A DNA stretch of 64,000 nt from Armatimonadota bacterium. GTDB lineage: Bacteria > Armatimonadota > Zipacnadia > Zipacnadales > JABUFB01. A program made the translations under genes and the position numbers. Shown one piece after another: positions 24,999-33,429 of the stretch. Position 1 is the first letter of the stretch; every line of letters begins with the position of its first letter. The notes beneath the pieces were generated by a model. It saw only the letters and a list, made by a program, of their open reading frames with translations, did no database searches and had not been told where the DNA came from. Where the stretch lies: NCBI GenBank assembly GCA_013314775.1, contig JABUFB010000018.1, forward strand, positions 55,101-119,100. The letters are read 5' to 3'.

Positions 24999-26759
24999 CT
25001 AGACCTCACAGGCTCCACCCTCCATTTCGCCGATTGCGCTCACCGGGCACACCTGGGCGCACAGATTGCAGCCGGTGCAGAGCACCGGATCGATTCGCGG
25101 CTGAGGCTTGCGCGGGTCGTCGGTGGCCTCGGTGGAAATCGCCGGGCAGCCGATGCGCACGCAGACCTGGCAGCGGATGCACTTGTCCTCGTCGATGACC
25201 CGCGGGAAAGCGTCGGGCCGGGCCTTCAGAATGCACGGGCACCGGGCCACAATCACCCAGGCTTCGGGCGACTCCAGGGCCTGTTTCAACGTGCTCTCGA
25301 CTTGCTCGAGATTGCGCGGGTCAACAGTGACTACATTCGGGATGCCCGCGGCTCTGCAGATGCCCGGGATATCCAGCAACCGCCCGGGCCTGCCGCTCAG
25401 GGTCACGCCGGTGCCGGGATGCTCCTGGCCGCCGGTCATGGCGGTGGTCCCGTTGTCCAGGATCACCACCACCGACGATCCCCCATTGTAAGCGATATTG
25501 ACCAGACCGGTGATGCCCGAATGCACGAAGGTCGAGTCACCGATGACCGCCACGGTCTTGCCTTTCTCGCCACAGGCCATTTCGATCCCGTGGGCTTCGC
25601 CGATGCCGGCGCCCATGCACAGGCAGGTGTCCAGCGCCGACAGGGGCGCCAGCGTGCCCAGGGTGTAGCAGCCGATGTCGCCCGTGACGAAAGCCTTCAG
25701 CTTGCGCAGGGTGATGAATACGCCGCGGTGCGGGCAGCCGGCGCAGAGAACCGGCGGTCGCGGTGGCAGGTCGTTGGAAGCCGGCGCCACGTCTCCGCCA
25801 CGCAGACCCGCAGCCACGCGCTCCGGGCTGAGCTCGCCGATTTGAAGGCTCTCGGGAAGCTCCTCGACGGCGAGTCCCAGCGCGAGAACCTGGTCCCGAA
25901 GATACGGGTCCAGCTCCTCCACTACATACAGCTTCTTGACGGAACCCGCAAACTGCCTGATCTTGCCTGGCGGCAGCGGCCAGGTCATCCCGAGCTTCAA
26001 GAAGGACGCTTCCGGCGCCGCCTCCCGGGCATACTGATAGGCCACGCTGGAAGTGATGATGCCGATGTCCGGGCTGCCAGGCTCGATACGGTTGATCTCG
26101 GTCTCTTCGGCGAAGGCGGTGAGCTTCGCGGTTCGCTCCTGCATGAACACCCGGCGCGCCCGGGCATATGCGGGGATCATCACATACTTGCGGGCGTCCC
26201 GCACCGGGCCGCACTCGCGGGTTGGAACGGTGCGCTCACCGAGCTCCACGAGGCCCTCGCTGTGGGCCACTCGGGTAAGGGTGCGGACCATCACGGGCGT
26301 GTCGAACTGCTCGCTGATCTCGAAAGCAAGGCGGGTGAAGTCCTTGGCCTCCTGACTGTCGGAAGGCTCAAGTACCGGCACTTTCGCGGCCCGGGCGAAA
26401 TGCCTGTTGTCCTGCTCGTTCTGGCTGCTGTGCATGGCCGGGTCATCGGCGTCCAGCAGAACCAGGCCGCCGTTGACACCCACGTATGAGAGGGTAAAGA
26501 ACGGGTCGGCGGCCACGTTCAGGCCCACATGCTTCATGGTCACCAGGCAGCGCGCTCCCGCGAGAGACGCACCCGCGGCGGATTCCAGAGCGCACTTCTC
26601 ATTGGGCGCCCATTCGGTGTAGCAGTCGCCTAGCGCGGTGAGGGCCGGGAGAATCTCGGAGGACGGTGTCCCGGGATAGCCCGAGCCGAAGGTCGCCCCT
26701 GCCTCCCAGGCTCCCCGTGCCACGGCCTCGTTTCCTGACAAAATCGCCTTCTCGCTCAT
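24999..26759 (-). CDS. iorA: Indolepyruvate ferredoxin oxidoreductase alpha subunit
   Basis: A 586-residue subunit. The N-terminal PP-pyrimidine part starts AILSGNEAVARGAWEAG with GYPGTPSSEI, followed by MKHVGLNVAADP. The thiamine pyrophosphate part has GDIGCYTLG and CLCMGAGIGEAHGIE. The C terminus binds two [4Fe-4S] clusters (CIRCQVCVRIGCP and CTGCNLCAQVCPVS). The ATG at 26759 overlaps the paaK stop (TGATG), with GAGGGAAG upstream; a TTG at 26762 is the alternative. The complex makes aryl-acetyl-CoA in amino-acid fermentation, fitting the flanking ligases. Confidence 0.95.
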   Translation of the reverse strand: MSEKAILSGNEAVARGAWEAGATFGSGYPGTPSSEILPALTALGDCYTEWAPNEKCALESAAGASLAGARCLVTMKHVGLNVAADPFFTLSYVGVNGGLVLLDADDPAMHSSQNEQDNRHFARAAKVPVLEPSDSQEAKDFTRLAFEISEQFDTPVMVRTLTRVAHSEGLVELGERTVPTRECGPVRDARKYVMIPAYARARRVFMQERTAKLTAFAEETEINRIEPGSPDIGIITSSVAYQYAREAAPEASFLKLGMTWPLPPGKIRQFAGSVKKLYVVEELDPYLRDQVLALGLAVEELPESLQIGELSPERVAAGLRGGDVAPASNDLPPRPPVLCAGCPHRGVFITLRKLKAFVTGDIGCYTLGTLAPLSALDTCLCMGAGIGEAHGIEMACGEKGKTVAVIGDSTFVHSGITGLVNIAYNGGSSVVVILDNGTTAMTGGQEHPGTGVTLSGRPGRLLDIPGICRAAGIPNVVTVDPRNLEQVESTLKQALESPEAWVIVARCPCILKARPDAFPRVIDEDKCIRCQVCVRIGCPAISTEATDDPRKPQPRIDPVLCTGCNLCAQVCPVSAIGEMEGGACEV

Positions 26760-28069
26760 CAATTGCTTCCCTCATTGACGATGCCGCGGTTGTCCACCAC
26801 GCGCACCGCTTTGCCCTCGGTGGTCGGCAGGCTGTTTGGCTGGTGCAGTTCGACGCGGGGCGTGACAAGGGTGTCATTGCGCACCGCATGAACGATCCGC
26901 TGGCGGATGGCCTCCAATTTGCGAACGTCGTCGAAGAACACGTCTTTCGAGAGCTCCACGTCAATGGTCATTTCGTCCAGATCGTCTACGGTCTCCAGGG
27001 TGATGAGGTAGTTGGAGCCCACCTCTTCCACGTCCATGAGCACGCGCTCCACCTGTATGGGGTAGATATTGCACCCCTTGACGATGAACATGTCGTCGGA
27101 TCGGCCCACGATGCGCCCGATACGGCGGTGTTCCCGGCCGCAGGCGCAGGGCTCATCCACGAGGCGGGTGATATCCCGGGTGCGATAGCGCAGGAGCGGA
27201 TTAGCCTGGCGGTTGAGGGTGGTCAGGACGAGCTCGCCCTCTTCCCCGGGCGCCACGGGTTCCAGTGTCTGCGGGTCGATGATCTCGGCCAGGTAGTGGT
27301 CTTCGCGCAGGTGCAGCCCGTTTTGCTCCTGACACTCCATAGCCACGCCGGGGCCGCACATCTCCGAAAGCCCGTAGCAGTTGTATACCTTGCAGCCCAG
27401 AGCTTCCTCGATGCGCCTGCGCATGTTCTCGGTGTGGGGTTCGGCGCCCAGCACCGCGATCCGAATCTTCAGGTCGGTGGCCGCGTTGATGCCGTTTTCC
27501 TGGCAGTAATGCACCACGCGCATGGCGTAGCTGGGCAAGATATGGACCACCGTAGTGTCGAACTGCTGCATGAGATGGACCTGGCGCTGGGTATTGCCCG
27601 AGCTGGCCGGGATAGTCATGCAGCCCACAAGCTCGGCTGCGTAATGAAGCCCGAGGCCCCCCGTGAACAGTCCGTAACCCATCATGTTCTGGAACACGTC
27701 TTCGGGGGTCACGCCCATCCCGATAAGCCCACGAGCCACACATTCGCTCCACCACTGTACATCCTGGGCGGTATGGTAGATCGCCGTGGCGACCCCGGTG
27801 GTTCCCGACGAGTAGTGCATGCGCACCACCTGGGACCGAGGGACCGCCAGGAAACCGTAGGGCATGTTCGCCCGCAGGTCTTCTTTCGTGGTGAACGGGA
27901 GCTTGCGAATGTCGTCCAGGGACTTCATGTCGCCCGGGGAGATGCCGGCCAGCGCCCGGGCATAGTATGGGGCGCGCTTAGCGCGCTCGATGGCGCCCCT
28001 GAGCGAGGACAACTGCACCTGATCGATCTGGCTGCGGGTCAGGAAATCGGCCTGATAGTAATCTGCCAT
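26759..28069 (-). CDS. paaK: Phenylacetate-CoA ligase, second paralogue
   Basis: A 436-residue PaaK-type ligase with MHYSSGTTGVAT, NCYGLSEMCGPG, CACGREHRRIGR, the RSDDMFIVKG hinge and the C-terminal GKAVRVVD segment. It is divergent enough from the 23013 copy to expect a different acid substrate or the reverse direction (ATP production from acyl-CoA is possible). The ATG at 28069 was chosen because it matches other PaaK starts; a GTG at 28114 is the alternative. It is the first gene of the operon, with promoter and leader hairpin just upstream, and overlaps iorA by one base. Confidence 0.92.
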   Translation of the reverse strand: MADYYQADFLTRSQIDQVQLSSLRGAIERAKRAPYYARALAGISPGDMKSLDDIRKLPFTTKEDLRANMPYGFLAVPRSQVVRMHYSSGTTGVATAIYHTAQDVQWWSECVARGLIGMGVTPEDVFQNMMGYGLFTGGLGLHYAAELVGCMTIPASSGNTQRQVHLMQQFDTTVVHILPSYAMRVVHYCQENGINAATDLKIRIAVLGAEPHTENMRRRIEEALGCKVYNCYGLSEMCGPGVAMECQEQNGLHLREDHYLAEIIDPQTLEPVAPGEEGELVLTTLNRQANPLLRYRTRDITRLVDEPCACGREHRRIGRIVGRSDDMFIVKGCNIYPIQVERVLMDVEEVGSNYLITLETVDDLDEMTIDVELSKDVFFDDVRKLEAIRQRIVHAVRNDTLVTPRVELHQPNSLPTTEGKAVRVVDNRGIVNEGSN

Positions 28070-28080
28070 CAAAAGTGCGC

Positions 28081-28104
28081 CGGGGCCGCATGCTGCGGGC
28101 CCCG
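28081..28104 (-). promoter_or_regulatory. Terminator-like hairpin in the paaK/ior operon leader
   Basis: Read on the minus strand, a CGGGGCC/GGCCCCG stem with an inner GCA/TGC pair forms 11 bases before the ATG and is followed by GCGCACTTTTG. It lies between the promoter and the start codon, so it could act as an attenuator or control translation. Confidence 0.45.
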
Positions 28105-28130
28105 ACTGTCTCACCTGCCTCTTGAGGGCA

Positions 28131-28160
28131 AGGATAGCGGCACCTCGCGCCGAGAGTCAA
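28131..28160 (-). promoter_or_regulatory. Sigma70-type promoter for the paaK-ior operon
   Basis: On the minus strand TTGACT (28160-28155), an 18-base spacer, then TATCCT (28136-28131). Transcription would start near 28124, giving a leader of about 55 bases that contains the hairpin at 28081-28104. Confidence 0.55.
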
Positions 28161-28213
28161 GCGTAACCGAGTGAAGAGCAGGATGCGCCCACGCTGACGG
28201 CGAACCCGGCGGC

Positions 28214-29089
28214 ATGAACCACGAGCACCGAAAGAGCCTGGGGCAGTACTTCACCCCGCCGACTGTGGTCGATTTCGCCCTGGATGCCCTCCAATGGCTG
28301 TCTGCGGGTCACTGCAGGGGGGATCGTCGGGTAATCGACCCTGCTTGCGGCGAGGGCGCCTTCCTGCGAAGAGTGCTGGAACGAGGCCTGGCGCTGCCCG
28401 CGAACGTCTGGGGAGTTGATCGGGACCCGGCGATAGCGGATTCATGGGAGGATTCCGGGCTGCTGAAACATCCGGGGCCGCGGCTTCACTGTGCTGATGG
28501 ATTGCTTGGGCCCACGGAAGCAATGGACGGTGGCTTCGACTGGGTAGTGGGGAATCCACCGTATGCCGGGGAGGGGCTGAAGCAGGCGAATGCCCGGGCC
28601 CTCCGGGAAATTGCCGACCGCTACCAGCTGCCGGCGCTGCGCTGGGGCAGGCTGATCTCGACCCCCGAAGACTGCCGCCGCATGCCGGTGGAAGTGCTGT
28701 TTCTCGAGCGCTTTCTTCAGCTCTGCACGCCGGGAGGGCTCGTTGCGGTGGTCCTGCCCGTTGGCCTGTTTGCTAATGCGCGCTGGCGTTTCGTGCGGGA
28801 CTGGCTCCTGGAGCGCTTCACGGTGGAGGGGGTGATCGGCCTTCCACGATCGGCATTCAGGCATTCCGGGATCACCGCGCATACCTGCCTGGCGGTGATA
28901 CGCAGATGCCCGCCGGAAAGCGGGCATGAGGTGTTCCTCGCGGAGGCGGATGCGGTCGGGTTGGACGATGGCGGGAACGACCTGCCGGAGCTTCTCGCCG
29001 CGTGGCAGCAGGGACGTGAACTCTCAGACAGTCGGCGTCCCTGGGCCGGAGCACGCCGCGATATCGACGATCCCGGAAGCGATCAGTAG
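28214..29089 (+). CDS. Solitary N6-adenine DNA methyltransferase-like protein
   Basis: A 291-residue protein of the type I/II N6-adenine methylase superfamily. It has the N-terminal GQYFTPP motif, motif I IDPACGEGAF (residues 41-50, SAM binding) and motif IV NPPY (residues 114-117, catalysis). The C-terminal part after about residue 230 is short, so a full target-recognition domain is lacking, and no nuclease, specificity or helicase gene lies nearby. It could be an orphan methylase, a degraded restriction-modification gene, or an rRNA/protein methylase of the same fold. The stop overlaps the convergent TolB-like gene by seven bases. The start has no clear ribosome binding site. Confidence 0.78.
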   Translation: MNHEHRKSLGQYFTPPTVVDFALDALQWLSAGHCRGDRRVIDPACGEGAFLRRVLERGLALPANVWGVDRDPAIADSWEDSGLLKHPGPRLHCADGLLGPTEAMDGGFDWVVGNPPYAGEGLKQANARALREIADRYQLPALRWGRLISTPEDCRRMPVEVLFLERFLQLCTPGGLVAVVLPVGLFANARWRFVRDWLLERFTVEGVIGLPRSAFRHSGITAHTCLAVIRRCPPESGHEVFLAEADAVGLDDGGNDLPELLAAWQQGRELSDSRRPWAGARRDIDDPGSDQ

Positions 29090-30036
29090 GGCGTCTCGGT
29101 GCGGGTCCAGCGTGTGAACAGCAACGTCTCCGCATCACTGGACCAGCCCGGGTACCCGTCCGCCTGGGTCTTGGTGGGTTTCAGAGCGTCCAGCCTGCTA
29201 TTGCCTTTGGGGGTCATGAGCCAGATAACGGGGTTACTGGTGCCGGTCTCCCGGGCATAGGCGACCTGGTCATTATCCGACCATGTGAATCCGCTGTGCG
29301 GCCAGGCGTTGGCCGAAGCCTGTCGCTTTGAGCCGCCGGTGGAAGACATGAACCACATGGTCCCGCCGTTCACGCTGTTGAAGTAGACAATGGAATCGGC
29401 ATCTCCCGACCATGCGGGGTGGGTATTGTTCTCGTCGTCATTGGTCAGCGCGGTCACTGCCGGGTATGTGGGCGTCTCGACCTGATCCTGCGCGGTCTCG
29501 GCTGCTGGTGGATCGGGCACCTCCAGAGCGTAGATGTCGAAGTCCCCGTCGCGGTTGCTGCTAAACAGGAGGGTCTTTCCGCCGGGCTCCCAGGAGGGCT
29601 CCCAGTCCTTCGCGGCATTGTCGGTGAGCCGCTGGACCCCGGTGCCGTCGGCATTCATCACGTACAGTTCGGGATTGCCGTCCCTGTCGGATACGAAAGC
29701 GATGCGGGTGCCGTCGGGCGACCAGGTCGGCTCCCAGTCATTGGCCGGGTCTGTGCCCACGCGGGTCTCGTTCTCTCCATTCGCGTCCATCACGTAGATG
29801 TGGGTGTTCCCGTCGCGGTTGGACGTGAACGCGATCTTCGTGTCATCCGGCGAGAACGCCGCTCCGTAGTCTTCAGCGGCGTTGTCGGTAAGCCGCGTAA
29901 CCTGACCGGTATCGATGGTCAGGGCGTAGATGTCAGCGCCGGTGAGATTGATGGTAAAGATCTTGTCGTCGCTGCCCCCGCATCCGGTGAGGGTCACCGC
30001 CGCTGCCACGAGCCCGATCAGCGCCAGTTGTCGCAT
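29083..30036 (-). CDS. TolB-like WD40/PD40 beta-propeller lipoprotein
   Basis: A 317-residue lipoprotein. The signal peptide ends in LTGC, a lipobox with Cys at residue 19. The rest is made of PD40-like repeats of the TolB type (FSPDDTKIAFTSNRDGN, WSPDGTRIAFVSDRDGN and further copies), forming a propeller of five or six blades. It probably binds a partner in the cell envelope; a role like TolB in a Pal-associated system is not supported, because tol genes are absent. A strong Gfo/Idh terminator hairpin lies upstream at 30116-30142, so this gene is likely a separate unit. Confidence 0.85.
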   Translation of the reverse strand: MRQLALIGLVAAAVTLTGCGGSDDKIFTINLTGADIYALTIDTGQVTRLTDNAAEDYGAAFSPDDTKIAFTSNRDGNTHIYVMDANGENETRVGTDPANDWEPTWSPDGTRIAFVSDRDGNPELYVMNADGTGVQRLTDNAAKDWEPSWEPGGKTLLFSSNRDGDFDIYALEVPDPPAAETAQDQVETPTYPAVTALTNDDENNTHPAWSGDADSIVYFNSVNGGTMWFMSSTGGSKRQASANAWPHSGFTWSDNDQVAYARETGTSNPVIWLMTPKGNSRLDALKPTKTQADGYPGWSSDAETLLFTRWTRTETPY

Positions 30037-30115
30037 GGCTTTCGTCTCCCCGCATTGTCTTCGTCAAGAGCTGCGAACCGAGGCGTGAGCCCGCCGGGCA
30101 GCACAACGGCTGAAC

Positions 30116-30142
30116 CGGGGCAGCCGTTTCGCGGCTGCCCCG
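30116..30142 (-). terminator. Hairpin after the Gfo/Idh gene
   Basis: Perfect 11-bp stem CGGGGCAGCCG/CGGCTGCCCCG with loop TTTCG, 21 bp past the stop of the 30163-31254 gene. There is no T-tract on the minus-strand side, so it may be a weak or Rho-aided terminator. Confidence 0.55.
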
Positions 30143-30162
30143 AAAACATTCCTTCCGCCGGC

Positions 30163-31254
30163 CTACTTGATCGTGACGGCCTTGCCGGTCTCGGCGGACT
30201 TGTACGCCGCGTCCAGGATTTTCATGATCCGCAGGCCATCGGTGGCAGGCGAGATCATCTCCACCGAGTCATCCAGCAGGCAGTCCACGAAATGCTTGAC
30301 CGCGGTGTGCCGACCCATCGCGGGGTCGGGCTCCACGATGAGGTTGCGGTTCACCGGCGCCCCGTGCTCCTGGGTGAACAGTTCCAGGGTGTCGATGGCG
30401 GTATCATCGTCGCCGTCGAAGCCGAAGACGCGCTCCAGACTGGCGCCGGCCTTGTCGCCCATGAGTGTGGAGTAGACCCATTCCCGTTTGCAGCGCGAGG
30501 CCCAAGAGGCTTCGAGGGCGATGGTCTGGCCGCCCTTGAACTTGATCATGGCCACAGCCATGTCTTCCACGTCGAACTTGCCCTTCTTATTGGGCGTGCC
30601 CCAGGGGCCCAGAGCTTCCATCTTCGGACCGAAAACCGAGTAGGTGGAGGCGAGCACGGTATCAGGCTCCGGGTTGCCCATGAGCCACATGGTGAGGTCC
30701 AGCATGTGCACGGCCAGGTCGATGAGCGGGCCGCCGCCGGCCATCTCCTTGCTGGTGAACCAGCCGCCCCAGCCGGGGATGCCATTGCGCCGGATCCAGC
30801 CGCAGCGAGCGAAGTATAGATTGCCCATTTCGCCGGCGTCTGCGTATTGCTTGAGCAGCATTGCTTCGGGCCGGTACCTGTTGTTGAACTGGATCATGAA
30901 CTTCTTGCCTGCGGCCTGGGCCGCATCCACCATCTTCTGGCCCTCTTTCGCGTCACGGGCCAGGGGCTTTTCGCACAGGACATGCTTGCCGGCCTTGAGA
31001 CACTCGGTCACAAGCGGCGCGTGCAGGGCGTTGGGGACGCAGACGCTCACACAGTCGATGGCATCGTCTTTGAGCATCTCCTTGAAATCCGTGTACGCGC
31101 CCGGGATGCCATACCTGGAGCTGACTTCCGCGAGTGCGACCGGATTCACGTCAGACAAGGCAACCACGTCGGCCTTTCCGCTGGCCTGGTACCCCTCGAT
31201 GTGATACTTGCCGATCCCTGCGCCAATGACAGCGGCCTTAATCTTCTTAGCCAT
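30163..31254 (-). CDS. Gfo/Idh/MocA-family oxidoreductase
   Basis: A 363-residue NAD(P)-dependent sugar or inositol dehydrogenase. The N-terminal Rossmann fold has AAVIGAGIGKYH, and the catalytic Lys lies in CEKPLARD. The C-terminal alpha/beta domain includes DLAVHMLDLTMWLMG, typical of the family. The ATG follows GGGAGGGTACC. It is divergent from the OYE-like gene. The substrate is unknown; related genes act on sugars such as inositol or glucose derivatives. Confidence 0.92.
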   Translation of the reverse strand: MAKKIKAAVIGAGIGKYHIEGYQASGKADVVALSDVNPVALAEVSSRYGIPGAYTDFKEMLKDDAIDCVSVCVPNALHAPLVTECLKAGKHVLCEKPLARDAKEGQKMVDAAQAAGKKFMIQFNNRYRPEAMLLKQYADAGEMGNLYFARCGWIRRNGIPGWGGWFTSKEMAGGGPLIDLAVHMLDLTMWLMGNPEPDTVLASTYSVFGPKMEALGPWGTPNKKGKFDVEDMAVAMIKFKGGQTIALEASWASRCKREWVYSTLMGDKAGASLERVFGFDGDDDTAIDTLELFTQEHGAPVNRNLIVEPDPAMGRHTAVKHFVDCLLDDSVEMISPATDGLRIMKILDAAYKSAETGKAVTIK

Positions 31255-31307
31255 GGTACCCTCCCGCTTGTGCAAAGGATTCTCTTGCCGGCCTGGATTC
31301 TCGCCGT

Positions 31308-31316
31308 AGTATACCA
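31308..31316 (-). promoter_or_regulatory. Extended -10 promoter candidate for the Gfo/Idh gene
   Basis: On the minus strand TGGTATACT (extended -10, TGN plus TATACT), 54 bases upstream of the ATG. No good -35 box is present, as is usual for extended -10 promoters. Confidence 0.35.
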
Positions 31317-31476
31317 GAATTCCCCCCTGGAGGCCATTTCACCTGCGCACCAGCCAGGCGGCGCTTGCCCCATGCGCTCAAGCACTTGCATTCCTGCCGC
31401 AAACATGCGATTGTTCTCCCGCCACCGGCGCACATGCCATCCAGGACAGGGCTTCCGCCCCTGCAGGGTGACTGCG

Positions 31477-33429
31477 ATGAACAAATACCCCCACCTGTTT
31501 TCCCCGATCCGCCTGGGCAGCCTTGAACTGCCCAACCGGGTGGTTCTCGCACCCATGGCGACGAACTATGCCGACGAGGACCACAAGGTCACTGACCGGC
31601 TCATTGCGTATCATGTTGCCCGCGCGAAAGGCGGCGTAGGGCTGAGTATCGTCGAGCACACCGCGGTGCAGCAGTCCGGGCTGACTGGCCCGCGAATGTT
31701 GGCGATCCTGGATGATTCCCACATCGCCGGCCACAGGCGTCTTGTGGATGCCGTCCACGAGGCCGGCGGAAGGATCGCGCTTCAGATCCAGCACGGGGGC
31801 AGGCAGGCCGACCCCGACACCATCGGCGGGCAGTGCATCTCCCCCTCGGCGGTGGTTGCCGGACGGGACCGGCGCATGCCCCGGGAGATGACGGCGAAAG
31901 AGATCCGCGCCACGACCCAGGCCTTCGGCGAGGCTGCGCTGCGAGCGAAAAAGGCGGGGTATGACGGGGTCGAAGTCCACATGGCCCACGGCTACCTCGG
32001 CTGCTCCTTCCTGTCGCCCTTCCTGAACCAGCGCACCGATGCCTACGGCGGCGACACGGTGAAGCGCACCCGGTTCGCGCTCGAGGTGATGCAGGAGATC
32101 CGGCGGCGCTGCGGCAAGGACTACCCGGTCTGGTGCCGCATATCGGCCGATGAGTTCCTCGAAGGCGGTATGAAGCTGGACGAGGCTCTGCGGGTAGCCC
32201 GGCTGCTGGAGGAATACGGCTACTGCGCCATGCATGTGTCGGCATGCGTGGGGGAGACTTCTTACTACGCGTCCGCGCCATGGATGCTGCCCGAAGGCCA
32301 CTTGCTGCACCTGTCGGAGGCGATCTGCCGGACCGTGCAGGTACCGGTGATCGGTGTGGGGAATATCCGCCACCCGGCTTTTGCTGAGGAGGCCATCGCC
32401 CATGGCCGCTGCGACCTTGTGGCGCTGGGCCGGCAATTGCTGGCGGATGCGAACTGGGTTCGCAAAGCGCAGGAGGGCCGGGCGGACCGGATCATCCCCT
32501 GCATCCTGTGCAATCAGGCCTGCATGGAGCGCCGGCACAGCCCGGAAGGGTTCACGGAATGCGTCACAAATCCGCTGACCGCGCACGAGGTGGACTGGCC
32601 GGACTGGCCTGATGGCCCGGTACCCGCGAAGACGAAAAAGGTCCTGGTCGTGGGCGGTGGCCCGGCAGGGATCTCCGCTGCCGTCACTGCGGCGCGACGA
32701 GGGCACAAAGTGACCCTGTGGGAGCGCGGGCCCATCCTGGGCGGCCGCATTGCAGCCCTGGCCTGGCCCGACAAGAGCCATGTGCTCGACGAGTACCTGG
32801 ACTGTCTTGCAGGCCAGATTGACGAATCGGGCGTCGAAGTGTGCTGGCAGCAGAAAGCGGATGCCCAGTCCGTTGCCGAATTCGCGCCGGAGGAGCTGAT
32901 CATCGCCACGGGTTCGAGACCGCTTGACCCGGGTGAGGTCCTGCCCGAGGGCTACGATGGCGATTTCGTCCAGGCTATCGGGTTCTTGCAGGATCCGGAG
33001 ATGGACCTGCCGGAACTGGTCGCCGTGCTGGGTGGTGACCGGGTGGGGCTCGTGTCGGCCCTGGAGCTGGCCCGCAACGGCCATGAGGTCTTGCTGTTCG
33101 AGCAGAACGATCAGGTCGGGATGGGCGTCCCTCCAGGGGTACGCCATTTCCTGCTGAAGCGAGTCGAAAAGGCAAGGATACACCTGCTCACCGGGCATCG
33201 TGTGCAGAAGGTGCTGGGCAGCGTGGTGACGGCGCTGGTGCGTGGCGAGGAGCGCCGCGAGTTCCCACCGGCAGGGATCGTGTGTGCGCTGGGACGGGCC
33301 GCTGCGGACCCGTGGCCCGGACTGGGGACTGAAGGGGGCGCGCCCGTGCACATCATCGGGGACGCGCTCCAGCCGAGGACGCTCCATGATGCAATCTGGG
33401 AAGGTGCCGAGATTGGCCGCAGGATATAG
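31477..33429 (+). CDS. Old Yellow Enzyme-type NADH:flavin oxidoreductase with FAD/NAD domain
   Basis: A 650-residue 2,4-dienoyl-CoA reductase-like enzyme. The N-terminal FMN barrel has FSPIRLGSLELPNRVV, HGGRQAD and HMAHGYL. A [4Fe-4S] site follows (CILCNQACMERR, then a fourth Cys about twelve residues on). The C-terminal FAD/NAD(P) part starts VLVVGGGPAGISAAVTAARRGHKV. It should reduce enoate or dienoyl substrates with NADH. The ATG follows AGGGTGACTGCG. It is divergent from the Gfo/Idh gene and its end overlaps the next gene. Confidence 0.92.
   Translation: MNKYPHLFSPIRLGSLELPNRVVLAPMATNYADEDHKVTDRLIAYHVARAKGGVGLSIVEHTAVQQSGLTGPRMLAILDDSHIAGHRRLVDAVHEAGGRIALQIQHGGRQADPDTIGGQCISPSAVVAGRDRRMPREMTAKEIRATTQAFGEAALRAKKAGYDGVEVHMAHGYLGCSFLSPFLNQRTDAYGGDTVKRTRFALEVMQEIRRRCGKDYPVWCRISADEFLEGGMKLDEALRVARLLEEYGYCAMHVSACVGETSYYASAPWMLPEGHLLHLSEAICRTVQVPVIGVGNIRHPAFAEEAIAHGRCDLVALGRQLLADANWVRKAQEGRADRIIPCILCNQACMERRHSPEGFTECVTNPLTAHEVDWPDWPDGPVPAKTKKVLVVGGGPAGISAAVTAARRGHKVTLWERGPILGGRIAALAWPDKSHVLDEYLDCLAGQIDESGVEVCWQQKADAQSVAEFAPEELIIATGSRPLDPGEVLPEGYDGDFVQAIGFLQDPEMDLPELVAVLGGDRVGLVSALELARNGHEVLLFEQNDQVGMGVPPGVRHFLLKRVEKARIHLLTGHRVQKVLGSVVTALVRGEERREFPPAGIVCALGRAAADPWPGLGTEGGAPVHIIGDALQPRTLHDAIWEGAEIGRRI

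Noticed and set aside
28214..30036. Possible restriction-modification or other defence island
   Set aside because: Only one methylase-like gene is present, without nuclease, helicase or specificity genes; the neighbours are metabolic or envelope genes.
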